64,000 nt of DNA. It comes from an uncultured Verrucomicrobiales bacterium (GTDB lineage Bacteria; Verrucomicrobiota; Verrucomicrobiia; Verrucomicrobiales; DEV007). The notes under the pieces are model-generated. The model did not search any database. It was not told the DNA's origin and saw only the letters and a program-made list of their open reading frames with translations. The DNA lies in assembly GCA_943789025.1 (NCBI GenBank), contig CALSSN010000002.1, positions 1-64,000 of the forward strand, given 5' to 3'. A program made the position numbers and the translations under genes. The first letter of the stretch is position 1, and every line of letters begins with the position of its first letter. Positions 1 through 11,286 of the stretch are shown here, one piece after another.

Positions 1-1466
1 TCGAGGGAGCAATCGATGGTGATGCCGGGAAGGATTCGGGGTGGGCCATCGCCGGTGGACAGGGCCGTGACCACCATGCAGTCTTCGAGCTGGAGCAGCC
101 GATCTCGGCAGCCAGGCTCCGCTTGCGCCTCCAGCAGAACTTTCCGCACCATGCCATCGGGCGCTTCCGGGTTTCGGTGACCGATGCCACTGCGCCGGCG
201 GCTGCCCTGCCGGATGAAGTCGTGCAACTGCTGGCAATGCCTGCCGACCAACGCGACGAGGCGACCCGGTTGAAGCTTCTCGGCCATTACGTGAAATACA
301 GCCCGGAGGGTATCCGTAAAAGGGACAAGGTCGCCGCCCTGCGCCACGAGATTGCCAGCATCAAGCCGGCCACCACCGTGCCGGTTCTACGCGAGGTTTC
401 CGAAGCCAACCGCCGGAGAACACACGTTCACCTGCGGGGGTCTTACCTTAGTGAAGGTCCTGAGGTCGAACCGGGGCTACCATCCGACCTCGGGCCGACC
501 CCCAAGCTGGCTGAGGGACAGGTGCCCGATCGCATGCTTCTCGCCCGTTGGCTGGTTGACGAGGACAACCCGCTCACTGCGCGAGTGGTTGCCAACCGAT
601 TCTGGGAAAAGCTCTTTGGCATTGGAATTGTCGCTTCGAGCGAGGAGTTCGGATCGCAGGGCGAGCTGCCCTCTCACCCGGAACTGCTCGACTGGATGGC
701 GGTCGAGCTGGTCGAATCGGGATGGGATATGAAAGCTTTCTTAAAGATACTTGTGACCTCAAGGGCTTACCGCCAGAGTTCGCACGTCACCGACGACATG
801 GCTGTGCGTGATCCGCTCAATCGCCTGCTGGCCCGTGGGCCGCGCGTCCGGCTCAGTGCTGAGATGGTGCGCGATCAGGCGCTGGCTGTCTCCGGGCTAC
901 TCAGTTCAAAGATGTTCGGTCCTCCTGTCAAGCCGCCGCAGCCCGACCTTGGGCTGAAGGCTGCTTTCGGTTCCGGCATCGACTGGAAAACGAGTGCAGG
1001 TGAAGACCGCTACCGTCGCGGCATCTACACCACCTGGCGTCGCTCCAGTCCCTACCCGTCAATGGCCACCTTCGACGCACCCAACCGCGAGGTCTGTGTC
1101 GTCCGTCGCGACCGCACCAACACCCCGCTGCAGGCGCTGGTGACCCTCAACGATCCGGTCTACATCGAGGCTGCCCAGGCGCTGGCGCGCCGCATGGTGA
1201 AGGCGGGTGATGCCATCGCCGAACGTCTGCGTCACGGGTTCAGTCTCTGTGTTGGGCGCCTGCCGCAAGAGGCCGAGCTCAAGCGGTTGGTCACCTTCTA
1301 CGAGGAGACCAAGGCCCGCTATGCCGAGGACCCGGATCTCGCTCAAGCCATGGCTACCAATCCGATCGGCCCGGCGCCAGAAGGCTCCGACCATGTAGAG
1401 CTCGCCGCCCTCACCGTGGCCGGCAATGTGCTGCTCAACCTCGATGAAATGCTGATGAAGAGATAA
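1..1466 (+). CDS. PSCyt-type protein, C-terminal part with DUF1553 (5' end outside window)
   Basis: The frame is open from the left edge, so only about 487 C-terminal residues are visible. It begins in a beta-sandwich-like stretch (motifs GWAIAGGQG and [13 protein letters not shown]) typical of the region between DUF1549 and DUF1553. The DUF1553 signatures follow: [49 protein letters not shown] and [15 protein letters not shown]. Family members are large secreted proteins with N-terminal c-type heme sites; that part is not visible. The reaction is unknown for the family. A DUF1501 gene follows 66 bp downstream, the usual partner. Unlike the other PSCyt genes here, no frameshift is seen in the visible part. 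Confidence 0.9.
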   Translation, partial: EGAIDGDAGKDSGWAIAGGQGRDHHAVFELEQPISAARLRLRLQQNFPHHAIGRFRVSVTDATAPAAALPDEVVQLLAMPADQRDEATRLKLLGHYVKYSPEGIRKRDKVAALRHEIASIKPATTVPVLREVSEANRRRTHVHLRGSYLSEGPEVEPGLPSDLGPTPKLAEGQVPDRMLLARWLVDEDNPLTARVVANRFWEKLFGIGIVASSEEFGSQGELPSHPELLDWMAVELVESGWDMKAFLKILVTSRAYRQSSHVTDDMAVRDPLNRLLARGPRVRLSAEMVRDQALAVSGLLSSKMFGPPVKPPQPDLGLKAAFGSGIDWKTSAGEDRYRRGIYTTWRRSSPYPSMATFDAPNREVCVVRRDRTNTPLQALVTLNDPVYIEAAQALARRMVKAGDAIAERLRHGFSLCVGRLPQEAELKRLVTFYEETKARYAEDPDLAQAMATNPIGPAPEGSDHVELAALTVAGNVLLNLDEMLMKR

Positions 1467-1532
1467 GCTCAAATCCTACAACAGACCAAGGACCGCCGCC
1501 GAATATTTCACTCTTCACTCTTCTTCCCTTCC

Positions 1533-2981
1533 ATGAATCCTCGCATTGAACACCTCAAGCACCGCACCCGTCGGCACTTTCTCAAGAACTGCGGCGTCGG
1601 CGTCGGTGCCACCGCGCTCTGGCAGATGCTGGCTCAAGAAGCGCCTGCCCTGACCGCTCCGAAGAACCCCTTGTTGCCGAAGGTGCCGCACTTTGCGCCG
1701 ACGGCGAAGCGCGTTATCTATCTGCACCTCACCGGCTCACCGCCGAATTTCGAGCTATGGGACCACAAGCCGGAGCTGGCAGCTCGCGATGGGCAGGATT
1801 GTCCGGATGAGTTCGTCAAGGGGAAGACCTTCGCCTTCACTTCGGGAACGCCCAAGCTGATGGGGGCACAGCGCAGTTTCCAGCAGTGCGGCAAGAGTGG
1901 CCTGTGGTTGTCCGATGCTATCCCGCACCTGCACGAGGTCGCGGACGAGCTTTGCGTTATCAAGTCGATGCAGACGACCCAGTTCAACCATGCCCCGGCA
2001 GAGTTGTTCGTGCACACCGGCTTCCAGCAGCCGGGTCGTCCGTCGTTCGGTGCCTGGACCACCTACGGGCTCGGCTCCGAGAACGAGAATCTGCCCGGAT
2101 ACGTGGTCCTCATCTCCAGCGGCACCCAGCCCAACGCCGGGAAGAACTCGTTTGGTGCCGGCTTTATTCCTTCGGTCTATCAGGGGGTCCAATGCCGGTC
2201 GAAGGGTGACCCGGTGCTCTATGTTTCTGATCCTCCTGGTATGAACCGTGGCCTGCGGCGGGCCAGTCTCGATGCCCTGCGCGATCTCAACGAACAGGCT
2301 TCGATGGATTTCGCCCATCCGGAGACTCTGACCCGCATTGCTCAGTATGAGCTGGCTTTTCGCATGCAGACTTCCGTGCCGGAGGTCATGGATATTTCCA
2401 GGGAAGCGCCACACACACTTGCCGCCTATGGTGCTGAGCCGGGAGGTTCGAGCTTCGCCAACAACTGTCTGCTCGCCCGTCGGCTTTGCGAGCAGGGGGT
2501 GCGCTTCGTGCAGCTCTTCGACTGGGGCTGGGACTTTCACGGCACTCGCGAGGATACCGGACTCGGTGACGGTTTGACCACCAAGTGTGCCACCATGGAC
2601 CGTCCGGTCGCTGCGCTGATCAAGGATCTGAAAGAGCGCGGGCTCCTTGACGAGACTCTGATCATTCTTGGCGGCGAATTCGGCCGCACCCCGTTCCGCG
2701 AAGGCCGGACTTCGAAGGGGCAGATTCTCGGCCGTGACCACTACCCGGATGCCTACACCATGATTATGGCCGGCGGCGGGGTGAAGGGTGGCTACGTCCA
2801 TGGTGAATCTGACGAGCTCGGATTCAACGTCGTCCGTGACAAGGTCGACGTCCACGACCTGCAGGCCACATGGATGCATCTGCTCGGATTCAACCATGAG
2901 AAACTCTCCTACCGCTTCCAGGGCCGGGACTACCGCCTCACCGATGTGCACGGCCATGTGGTGAAAGGTGTGTTGGCTTGA
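1533..2981 (+). CDS. DUF1501 family secreted protein
   Basis: 482 residues with an N-terminal twin-arginine-like motif (RRHFLKN near residue 13) before a short hydrophobic stretch, so export in folded form is likely. DUF1501 hallmarks are present: ELWDHKPEL, GRPSFGAWTTYGLGS, the alkaline-phosphatase/sulfatase-like GGEFGRTPF near the C-terminus, and the terminal LTDVHGHVV. The family lies in the alkaline-phosphatase-like superfamily, but its substrate is unproven. It is the partner of the DUF1553 gene just upstream. No Shine-Dalgarno is seen; the leader at 1505-1530 is pyrimidine-rich. Confidence 0.92.
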   Translation: MNPRIEHLKHRTRRHFLKNCGVGVGATALWQMLAQEAPALTAPKNPLLPKVPHFAPTAKRVIYLHLTGSPPNFELWDHKPELAARDGQDCPDEFVKGKTFAFTSGTPKLMGAQRSFQQCGKSGLWLSDAIPHLHEVADELCVIKSMQTTQFNHAPAELFVHTGFQQPGRPSFGAWTTYGLGSENENLPGYVVLISSGTQPNAGKNSFGAGFIPSVYQGVQCRSKGDPVLYVSDPPGMNRGLRRASLDALRDLNEQASMDFAHPETLTRIAQYELAFRMQTSVPEVMDISREAPHTLAAYGAEPGGSSFANNCLLARRLCEQGVRFVQLFDWGWDFHGTREDTGLGDGLTTKCATMDRPVAALIKDLKERGLLDETLIILGGEFGRTPFREGRTSKGQILGRDHYPDAYTMIMAGGGVKGGYVHGESDELGFNVVRDKVDVHDLQATWMHLLGFNHEKLSYRFQGRDYRLTDVHGHVVKGVLA

Positions 2982-3039
2982 AGTGCCTGGTTGAGGAGGC
3001 TGTAGGAGGGCACGGCCGAGGCCTCCCGTCCGGGGTGTG

Positions 3040-3069
3040 GGGTGTCTCGCTTCTGGGTGTCTCGCTTCT
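3040..3069. repeat. 15-bp perfect tandem repeat, two copies
   Basis: The unit gggtgtctcgcttct occurs twice head to tail in the 240-bp gap between a DUF1501 gene and the next PSCyt gene. No function is evident. A small palindromic stretch (cactggcagtg) follows at once. Confidence 0.8.
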
Positions 3070-3220
3070 CACTGGCAGTGAGCAGTGCGAACGGCAATGA
3101 AAGGATGTCTTTTGCGAACCGAGAAAAGTCAAAAAAAGCGAAAGAATGCGATGGTGAGCTTCGGTAATCTGGTGAGCGTATTTTGCCCCTTCATCACCTC
3201 ATGCGAAGAAAAGCAGCGCG

Positions 3221-6200
3221 ATGAAAAAACCTTTGGTCACATGGTGTAGCTTGAGATTCAGGTTCAGCCGATCTGTCGCTCTCCTCGGCATGATCGCGCT
3301 GCTCTCCGGCTCAGGCATTGCTGAGATTTCTTTCAACGAGCAGGTAAAGCCGATTCTCTCTGACCGGTGCTTCCACTGTCACGGGCCGGATGCCGAGAAC
3401 CAGAAGTCTGAATTCCGGATCGACAGCTTCGAGAATGCGACCGCGGATCTCGGTGGCTACAGCGGCGTGGCACCAGGAGACCTGGAAGGCAGCGAATTGG
3501 TGGCGCGCATCCGCTCGCACGACCCGGACGATGTCATGCCGCCCCGTGACTCGAATCGAAGGCTCGGCGAGGCGGAAAAGAGCATCCTTGAGCAATGGAT
3601 TGCCGAGGGTGCGCATTATGACGTGCATTGGGCCTTCACCGAGCTGCCAGCCACCGTTTCCATGCCGGAATCCAAGCACCCGTCCGCGCACACTCCGGTG
3701 GACCACTTCATTGCCCGGACCTTGGAAGACAACCAACTCAGCCCGGCTCCCGCAGCCTCCAGAGAGCTCTGGCTGCGCCGCGTCAGTTTTGATCTGACCG
3801 GGCTGCCACCCACGTTGGCCGAGATCGACGCCTTCCTTACCGATGAGTCACCCCAGTCTTATGAGAATCAGGTCAATCGCTTGTTTGCCAGCCCGGCATA
3901 TGCCGAGCGCATGGCCAACGAGTGGCTCGATGTTGCCCGCTATTCTGACTCCTACGGCTACCAGATCGATCGCCACCGGGGCGTCTGGCAATGGCGGGAC
4001 TGGGTGATCCGCGCCTTCCAAAAGAATCAGCCCTACAATGACTTCATTACCCACCAGCTGGCAGGGGACCTGATTCCAGATGCGACCCAGGAATCCAAGC
4101 TGGCCACCACCTTTAACCGTCTCCATGGCCAGAAGGCTGAGGGCGGCTCAGTGGCTGAGGAATTCCGCCAGGCCTACATCGCGGACCGGGTCAATACCGT
4201 GGGCACCGCGTTTCTGGGCCTGACCATGGAGTGCACGAAGTGCCATGATCACAAATACGACCCGCTGACCCAGAAGGATTATTTTTCCATGGCCGCCTTC
4301 TTCTCCAACATTGATGAGTTTGGCCTCTATCCCTACATGCATGGTGATACGGTGCCAAGCCCTTCGCTGGCACTGAGCAACCAGAATCAGGAAAAACAAA
4401 TCGCTTCCCACAAGGCGGAAATCTCGCGATTAGAACAGGAAAGTGCTGCGCTTGTTTTCTCGCCATCCGCCCAGGTCTTACAACCCGCCATCAGCCAAGA
4501 CTATTCCAAGGAGAGAGACGGTTCGAAAGCTCTCAACGGTGACCACGCGATTCGCCTGGATTACCCACAGGAAAAAACTCGGCGGCAAAACCCAATGACC
4601 GCCAGTCTGGGGCTGCTGCTACCGGAAAAATATGAGCGAGCATACGTCTACGGCCAGTCTCAGGCGACGCTGGATTCTGGCTACCGCGGTATCACCGTGA
4701 TGATCGAGGACGGTAAAGCGACGGTCAAAGTCGCCCACTTCTACCCGGGTAACGCCATTGAGATCGTCAGCCGTGAAGAACTGCCCACAAAGCGCTGGAT
4801 TCACCTCTCCATGAGCTATGACGGCAGCTCGCGCGCCGACGGGGTGCGGCTCTTTCTGGATGGCAAACCGCTGCCTGCCGAGGTCCGTTATGATACACTG
4901 GCCAGCAAGATTGCCCCCAACAAAGGGTTCAAACACGCGATCATCGGTGCGATCAGCCGTGACAAGGGGCTCAAGGGGGCCAAACTCAAATCGTTCCAGT
5001 TGTTTGAAACGGCACTGGATCCCAGCCAGGTGCAGGCCCTGCATGCGGGGGCTCCGGTAATGCAGGCCAATGCCCGGATCGTCAGCCAAGCAGGCCCAGC
5101 TCCAGGCCGCGCGCACAGAAGCTCTACGACGCTGCAGGACAGCATCCCCCGCATCATGACCATGCGGGAGACCGCCGGTGAGCCGGTGAAAACACTACAT
5201 CCTCAACCGGGGTGAATACAATCTGCCTGGTGAGGAGGTGCAGCCAGCCTTGCCTGAGTTGATTCAAAGATTTTATAGTTGCACAATCACTCAAACACTC
5301 GAGCTAGGTAAAAACGCACAATCGGCCAAGCAGCAGCGTCTGAACCGGCTCGATTTCGCCCGCTCGATCACCCACCCGAATCATCCGCTCACCGCCCGGG
5401 TCGCGGTGAACCGCTACTGGCAGATGTTCTTTGGCACCGGGCTGGTCCGCACCGCGTGAGGACTTCGGCAACCAGGGCTCGGTCCCCAGCCACCCCGAGC
5501 TGCTCGACTGGCTGGCGCGCGACTTTGTTGCCTCCGGCTGGGACTCTGCAGCACCTGATCAGGCAAATCGTGCTCTCCCACGCCTACCGCCAGAGCAGCC
5601 AACTCAGGCGACCCTGACTGAGCGGCTGAGCAAGGCCATCCTCATGGAGACAAGATCCGGCGCATACGCCTGGCTTAGCCCATTTCCCGGCAGGCCCTCT
5701 CAGTGCCGAGATGCTGCGTGACAACGCCCTTGCCATCGCCGGCTTGCTATCGCCGCACCGGTCGGGGGTCATCCCGTCAGGCCCTACGACCTTGCCCACT
5801 CCTTCAAGGGCGGAGGCGTCAGCAAGGGGGAGGCGCTCTACCGCCGCTCGCTCTACACCTTACTGGCAAGTCAATGGGCCCAGCCCGCTGATGCTGACTC
5901 TGGACGCGGCCAAACGCCAGGTCTGCTCGGTTAAAGCGGGAGCAAACCACCACTCCGCTGCAAAGTCTGGTTTTGCTGAACTCACCTCAGTTTGTCGAGG
6001 CCGCTCGCATGACGGCTGGTAACTTGCTGGCGACACTCGATGCAGCTCCACAGAGAATCAAGAAAGCCATCCGCCTGAGCACGGGCCGAAGCCCCAGCGA
6101 GCAAGAAAGCACAGATCCTGCACGGAGCTCTATCAGGACCAGCTCGACCTACTTTCAACAACATCCGCAGGAGGCGCTTGAACTTTCTTAAGACAGGAAA

Positions 6201-6302
6201 TAAGGCCGCAGACCCGAAAGCTGACCGCCCGCCGAGTTTGCCGCACTGGCCAACACGGTGCTGACACTTTTGAACTACGATAAAACCCTCATCAAACATT
6301 AA
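3221..6302 (+). pseudogene. PSCyt1-DUF1549-LamG-DUF1553 protein, frameshifted
   Basis: The first 650 codons are open: a signal-like start, a c-type heme site (CFHCH, around residue 48), DUF1549 with a second site (CTKCH), a coiled linker and a LamG/concanavalin-like domain (LFLDGKPLP). From about 5190 on, the DUF1553 part continues only by switching frames, at about 5192, 5452, 5545 and several more times before 6300. Expected motifs are all recoverable across frames: [41 protein letters not shown] and a terminal LLNYDKTLIKH. The restored stop lies 2 bp before the next DUF1501 start, as in an operon. Only indels and no independent nonsense codons were noticed, so sequencing error or recent loss are both possible. 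Confidence 0.8.
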
Positions 6303-6304
6303 TT

Positions 6305-7753
6305 ATGTCTCAAACACCACTTTGCACTGGCCATGAAGAGCCGACATTGACTCGCCGCTCGGCACTTGCTCGGCTTGGTGGTGGGCTCGGCTCGCTTGCG
6401 CTTGGGAACCTGCTCACGGGCGAGGGTTTGGGTGCTAGTCAGACGCCGGAGCAAATCAGTCATTTTTTCCCCAAGGCGAAGCGGGTGATCTACATGTTTC
6501 AGTCAGGGGGGCCGTCTCAGATGGATTTGTTTGATCACAAACCTCATCTGGTTAAGGAAACCGGCAAGGAGCTTCCTGACTCGGTGCGCGGTGGCCAGCG
6601 CCTCACGGGCATGTCGGGTAATCAGGCAACCCTGCCGCTGGTCGGTTCTCCCTACAAGTTCGCCCAGCACGGTGAGTCGGGCATGTGGATGAATGGTGAG
6701 CTGCTTCCTTATACTGCCGGCATTGCTGATGAGATCTCGCTGATCAATACCATGAAGACCGAGGCCATCAACCACGGCCCCGCGATCAATTTCCTGCAGA
6801 CCGGTTCCCAGCTCTCTGGTCGTCCTGCGATGGGCTCATGGCTTGACTACGGTCTCGGCTCGCTCAACGAAAACCTGCCTTCCTTTGTGGTGCTAATCAC
6901 GAAAGGCAAGAGTGGTCAGCCGCTGCAATCTCGCCTCTGGGGTAGCGGTTTCTTGCCTGGAAAGCATGACGGGGTGCGTTTCCGTTCGGAAAAGGACGCC
7001 GTGCTATATCTCAATAACCCAAAGGGTCAGAGTGCCAAAGGCCGGCGACTGATGCTGGATCGCTTGAAGGACTTGCATCAGGCTCAGCTTGCCGAAACCG
7101 GAGACCTTGAGCTCGAAAACCGCATCTCCCAGTATGAGATGGCCTTCCGCATGCAGTCCTCGATCCCTGAAGTCACCGATATGAAGGACGAGCCAGAGCA
7201 TATTTACAAAATGTATGGTGAGGACGCCAAAACTCCGGGCACCTACGCTGCCAACTGCCTACTTGCGCGCCGTCTCTGTGAGCGTGGCGTGCGCTTCATC
7301 CAGCTTTACCATCAAGGCTGGGATCAGCACGGCCAGCTACCTGAGAAACTCCCTATTCAAGCGAAAGAAACCGATCAGGCGTCAGCGGCACTGGTGATGG
7401 ATCTGAAACAACGTGGTTTGCTTGATGACACCATCATTGTTTGGGGCGGTGAGTTTGGCCGCACCAATTACTGTCAGGGTAATTATAACCCGAAGAACTT
7501 CGGCCGTGATCACCACCCCTTGTGTTTCTCCACCTGGGTCTCAGGCGGCGGCTTTAAAGGCGGCGTTACTCACGGCCAGACCGATGACTACGGCTACAAT
7601 ATCGTCAAGGATCCCGTGCACGTGCACGACTTCCACGCCACCTTGCTCAACCAGCTCGGGGTTGATCATGAGCAGCTCACCTACAAATACCAGGGCCGCT
7701 ATTTCCGCCTCACTGATGTGCATGGACACGTGGTCAAGGAGCTACTGGCGTAG
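6305..7753 (+). CDS. DUF1501 family secreted protein
   Basis: 482 residues, intact. A twin-arginine-like motif (TRRSALARLGGGLGS) starts near residue 17. Core motifs match the family: [48 protein letters not shown], a GRDHHP stretch and the terminal LTDVHGHVV. The start lies 2 bp after the restored stop of the frameshifted DUF1553 gene and lacks a Shine-Dalgarno, which suggests translational coupling. It is a paralogue of the protein at 1533-2981, with the same length and the same C-terminal signature. The molecular function of the family is unknown. Confidence 0.92.
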   Translation: MSQTPLCTGHEEPTLTRRSALARLGGGLGSLALGNLLTGEGLGASQTPEQISHFFPKAKRVIYMFQSGGPSQMDLFDHKPHLVKETGKELPDSVRGGQRLTGMSGNQATLPLVGSPYKFAQHGESGMWMNGELLPYTAGIADEISLINTMKTEAINHGPAINFLQTGSQLSGRPAMGSWLDYGLGSLNENLPSFVVLITKGKSGQPLQSRLWGSGFLPGKHDGVRFRSEKDAVLYLNNPKGQSAKGRRLMLDRLKDLHQAQLAETGDLELENRISQYEMAFRMQSSIPEVTDMKDEPEHIYKMYGEDAKTPGTYAANCLLARRLCERGVRFIQLYHQGWDQHGQLPEKLPIQAKETDQASAALVMDLKQRGLLDDTIIVWGGEFGRTNYCQGNYNPKNFGRDHHPLCFSTWVSGGGFKGGVTHGQTDDYGYNIVKDPVHVHDFHATLLNQLGVDHEQLTYKYQGRYFRLTDVHGHVVKELLA

Positions 7754-7875
7754 CGAGAGGTCAGAGGGAGAAGAGCGAATCAGGAACGTCGCGACGGAAA
7801 AAAACACCCATTCCTGAGGCTTATTTGCTCCGGAGAGGCTGTTTCGATGCGCAACCGGCTTACCTGTCACGCAGG

Positions 7876-9822
7876 TCAGTCTGAGGGGGCCTGTCTGTCA
7901 CCCGAGTAGTGGAAGAGGAAATGGGAAAACTGTTCCTCTTCGAGGCCGTAAAAAATTTCAGGAGGATCGAATTGTCCGGAGTCTTCGAGAAAACGCACTG
8001 CTTGAGGTGCGTGAAGCAGGGCCAGTGGGCGGCGGCTGAATTCGATCCATAATTCGCGTTCGTCGCTGGTTGCTTCTTCGATGAGCTCCTGAATGGCTTC
8101 TTTCGAGTTCGCGTTGCGCACCCGTGGGTGGTAGGTCGCTTCAGAGAAAAACGACCCCAACAGGATGCGGTCTGCTTTTTGCGAGAAGGGGTAAGTTTCG
8201 CCCTCGTAGACACGTTGAATGACCTCCTTGAGCGGTTCCTTGCTCCGCTGCAGGTAACTCTGCAAGGGCGGAAGCATGAGCGCCGCGACTGCGCAGACTG
8301 CCAGGGGCGCAATGATCCGACCAAAGCGTAGTTTTGCAAAGAGCACTGTCGCACCGCTGCCCAGCGCGACCAGAACGAGCGGCAGCAGGTAGATAAGGTA
8401 CCATCGGTGCAAGATGGAGTCGCTCAGATTGGCGGCGGCAATAGCAATACAGAAGGCGAGGGATCCTCCGGCGAAGGCGACTTGCCAGGCGCGGTCGTTT
8501 TTCTTCCAGAGTGTATGCAGAGCAGCCACAAACAGAACGAGCCCGGCGAGCACCGCGGGAAATACCAGCCACGGCATGGTGACGAATATTTTTTCGAGAG
8601 CCGGCGAGACGGGGTTGCTGGGATCGGCATCGAAGGCGGGTTGCCCGCTGGTCAGGTAGGCAAGGGTGTCTCCGACACCACGGATGCTGATGCCTCCCTT
8701 AAACGATTGGGCTCGGGAGATGAAGAAATGCATCTGCGGGAGGCAGGGTGCCATGAGCTGGATGTAGAGCATGGCGGAGAAGGTATTGGCGGCCAGAAAG
8801 CGGCCCAGAGAGCTGCCTCCAGAGGTGTCTTTTCGGATCCAGCGAGCGAACAGGAACAGGAAGGCAGCGGCATTGATTCCAAGGGCGAAATAGAGCGCCC
8901 CGGCGAAGGCGTAGAGGGTGAGGAACTGACAAAGAAGGAAACCAAACCACCAGCGCCAGCGATCATCGCGCAAGGCCCGGATGAGGAACACAAGGGTCAG
9001 AGCGGCAAAGAGCAGGACCAGTCCGTAGGGACGTGCTTCGGTGCAGTAGCGGACGTGCCACGGGTGGATGGCACCCAACCCGACCGCGACCAGTCCGGCC
9101 ACGGGTCCGGCGAGATCCCGCGCCAACCACGCTACGGCCAGCAGCGAAAGGAGGCCAGGGATGAGCGCGGGAATCCGCAGCGGCCATTCGCCAAGTTGGT
9201 GAACCACGGCACCACTTGCTTTTGCCCAGGTATCGTAGCAGAGGCGGGCCAGCGTGGAATAGAGCACTCCGTTGTTGCCACCGCGGTTATCCCACACGGT
9301 TTGTTGCCAGGTGACCGGGCGGAAGGTCAGCTCGCCGCTCTTACGGTCCTCTTTGAATTGGCCGTGAATGTAGCGAGTGAAGTTGTAGGACTCGTCATTG
9401 TAAAAGCTCAGTTCCATCCGTGGCATGCGAATGATCAGGGCAAGGACGAGGAGAACCAGAATTGCGGGCCAGAACCATCGAGCTGCGGGAGCAACTGGGT
9501 CGGCGGTTGGCTCAGGTGGAGACGCAGTTTTTGCGCCCACCCACCATCGGCAGGTGAGAAGCAGAAAACCAGCGCCTACCAAATTGATAAGGGCGGCATA
9601 CCAAAGGCCGGTAAAAACGAAGTGATGGGTTCGAATGGTGCGAAACAGGGCGTCACTTCGCTCCTGTTCATCGGCAAAGCTGCGGCCGGATTCGTTGAAT
9701 GTCGTGTCCGAGTGGGCGAGCCGTTTCTGACAGGCGTTTCTCCAGTCAGATTCTGTTGCTCCTAGAAAGCATGCGAGCGCAACGATGACGAGAAGAAGGG
9801 AAAATCCGAACCGTCGCTGCAT
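7876..9822 (-). CDS. GT39/ArnT-like membrane glycosyltransferase
   Basis: About 648 residues with a dozen or so hydrophobic segments. Features of the PMT/ArnT (GT39/GT83, GT-C fold) superfamily are visible: an acidic pair in the first external loop (FYNDESYNFTRY) and the later motif HPWHVRYCTEARPYG. Such enzymes use polyprenyl-phosphate sugars to glycosylate proteins or lipids on the outer face of the inner membrane. I chose the ATG at 9822 (MQRRFGFSLLL, a direct lead into TM1) over a GTG at 9834. It lies downstream of a GT4 gene on the same strand (gap about 130 bp). The acceptor cannot be told from sequence. Confidence 0.8.
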   Translation of the reverse strand: MQRRFGFSLLLVIVALACFLGATESDWRNACQKRLAHSDTTFNESGRSFADEQERSDALFRTIRTHHFVFTGLWYAALINLVGAGFLLLTCRWWVGAKTASPPEPTADPVAPAARWFWPAILVLLVLALIIRMPRMELSFYNDESYNFTRYIHGQFKEDRKSGELTFRPVTWQQTVWDNRGGNNGVLYSTLARLCYDTWAKASGAVVHQLGEWPLRIPALIPGLLSLLAVAWLARDLAGPVAGLVAVGLGAIHPWHVRYCTEARPYGLVLLFAALTLVFLIRALRDDRWRWWFGFLLCQFLTLYAFAGALYFALGINAAAFLFLFARWIRKDTSGGSSLGRFLAANTFSAMLYIQLMAPCLPQMHFFISRAQSFKGGISIRGVGDTLAYLTSGQPAFDADPSNPVSPALEKIFVTMPWLVFPAVLAGLVLFVAALHTLWKKNDRAWQVAFAGGSLAFCIAIAAANLSDSILHRWYLIYLLPLVLVALGSGATVLFAKLRFGRIIAPLAVCAVAALMLPPLQSYLQRSKEPLKEVIQRVYEGETYPFSQKADRILLGSFFSEATYHPRVRNANSKEAIQELIEEATSDERELWIEFSRRPLALLHAPQAVRFLEDSGQFDPPEIFYGLEEEQFSHFLFHYSGDRQAPSD

Positions 9823-9954
9823 CCTCGATTCCACATCGAAACCTTTCAGGAAGCAAGGAGGAAGGCTCGTGGAGTGAGAAATCTTCTAAAGAGGCGGACA
9901 GGGAATATCCGGGTTCTCTTCCTTGTCAGGGCGGATGTATCTTCGTGCGAAAGC

Positions 9955-11208
9955 TCAGGGAGCTTTCTTTCTATGTGCAGCTACTTCGAGGTAGAGAGCT
10001 TCATGCGCATCAAGGAAGCGATTTACGCTGAACCCGTTGACCGTGCGTTCGCGGGCCGAGGCAGAGAGCTTTGCCAGGCGATCAGGGTGGGCAAAGAGAG
10101 AGTCGGTCGCAGAGGCGAGCTGTGCAGGTGCCTCCGGGTCGATGAGAACCCCGCCGATCCCGTCACCGATCACTTCGGGGACGCCGCCGACGCGGGCTGC
10201 GATCACCGGCGTGCCGGAGGCCATCGCTTCGAGCCCAACCATCGATGAGGTATCGGCCCGACTCGGATGCCAGATGAGATCAGCGGCGCTGTAGTGGAGG
10301 TTCAGGTCGGCGTCGTTGTCGAGGTGGCGGGGGTCGAGGAATGCGTGGCCAGCGAAGATCTCACGCAGTTTTTCGGCCCCTTCGCCGATGCCGAGCGGGA
10401 GCAGTGTGATCCGCTCAGTCTGCAGAAGCGGGAGTGCCGCGGCGATGAGGTCGGTGCCCTTCCGGGTATCCTCTGGGTTGCTTGAAATAGCAAAGAGGAT
10501 GGTGCGGCGGTCCTCGGCGATACCGAGATCGGCTTTCGCACGGGCCTTCGGGATAGGCTGAAACACATCGGTATCGACCGGATTCTGAATGGTGGTGACC
10601 GGGTGCCTGCCCAGCACCCCCTCTCGGGCTCGGGCTGCAATCCATTCCGAGACACCGATGATATGGAGATCCCGTGCGCGGCGGGAGGCGTGCCGCTTGA
10701 TGGCGAGGTTGGCACGGGAGGCATCCCGGTGGAGCCACTTGAGCGGCCAGATTCCGAATTGCGGGCACTTGCCACACCGTTCCTTCCACCGGTCACAGCC
10801 GTAGGCGTAGAGGCAGTTTCCGGTGAAGGCTCCCATCGTATGCATGGTCCACACCACCGGGCATTGCTTCGTGAGCCACGGGAGAGATGCGCTATTGAAC
10901 CCTGGTGTGTCGTGAAGGTGGATCAGGTCGAACTGCGCAAGGAATCCGGTGCCGAGGTTTTTCGGAAAGGCGGAATCGAGGTGACAGTGGTCGATTCCGA
11001 GGCGGTGGATCGCGCGCTGGAGGTAGCCGCGTCCGCGTCCGCCACCTACCGGTTTCGGAGTCTCGCGGACGAAGGTGTCGCTCCCGCTCTTCTTTCCTAC
11101 CAGGTAGGTGACTTCGTGGCCGCGGGCATCCATCCCAGAAGCCAGCGCATGGCCTACCTTTCCCGCGCCACCCTTCAGGTCCGAGCCATTGATGATGAGA
11201 ATTTTCAT
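9955..11208 (-). CDS. GT4-family glycosyltransferase
   Basis: 417 residues, GT-B fold. The N-terminus has the usual start with a glycine-rich loop (LIINGSDLKGGAGKV). A cysteine cluster (GDR-type CxxxxxxxCGxC around residues 135-150) is common in exopolysaccharide-type GT4 enzymes. The C-terminal donor site has the EX7E-like segment (SSMVGLEAMASGTPVIAA, then GGVPEVI). It probably transfers a nucleotide sugar to a surface glycan. The leader on the minus strand is pyrimidine-rich with no Shine-Dalgarno. It sits between the GspF-like and GT39-like genes in one direction, an operon-like layout. Confidence 0.88.
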   Translation of the reverse strand: MKILIINGSDLKGGAGKVGHALASGMDARGHEVTYLVGKKSGSDTFVRETPKPVGGGRGRGYLQRAIHRLGIDHCHLDSAFPKNLGTGFLAQFDLIHLHDTPGFNSASLPWLTKQCPVVWTMHTMGAFTGNCLYAYGCDRWKERCGKCPQFGIWPLKWLHRDASRANLAIKRHASRRARDLHIIGVSEWIAARAREGVLGRHPVTTIQNPVDTDVFQPIPKARAKADLGIAEDRRTILFAISSNPEDTRKGTDLIAAALPLLQTERITLLPLGIGEGAEKLREIFAGHAFLDPRHLDNDADLNLHYSAADLIWHPSRADTSSMVGLEAMASGTPVIAARVGGVPEVIGDGIGGVLIDPEAPAQLASATDSLFAHPDRLAKLSASARERTVNGFSVNRFLDAHEALYLEVAAHRKKAP

Positions 11209-11286
11209 AAGGATGAGGAAGGAGGCGAGGTGCTCACAGGAGCCTCAGGAAAAAGAATTCGGAGAGAAGGTGCCCTCGTGGATGTT

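Noticed and set aside
1755-2957. Long antisense open frame (400 codons) opposite the first DUF1501 gene
   Set aside because: It mirrors a clear DUF1501 protein, has no family motifs, and is expected from GC-rich codon use.
5190-5560. Programmed ribosomal frameshifting in the PSCyt gene
   Set aside because: Too many shifts in both directions, at different sites, without a slippery heptamer or pseudoknot; indels fit better.
8407-9765. 452-codon plus-strand frame opposite the GT39-like gene
   Set aside because: The minus strand has a coherent membrane protein; the plus frame is Gly/Glu-rich with no domain pattern.
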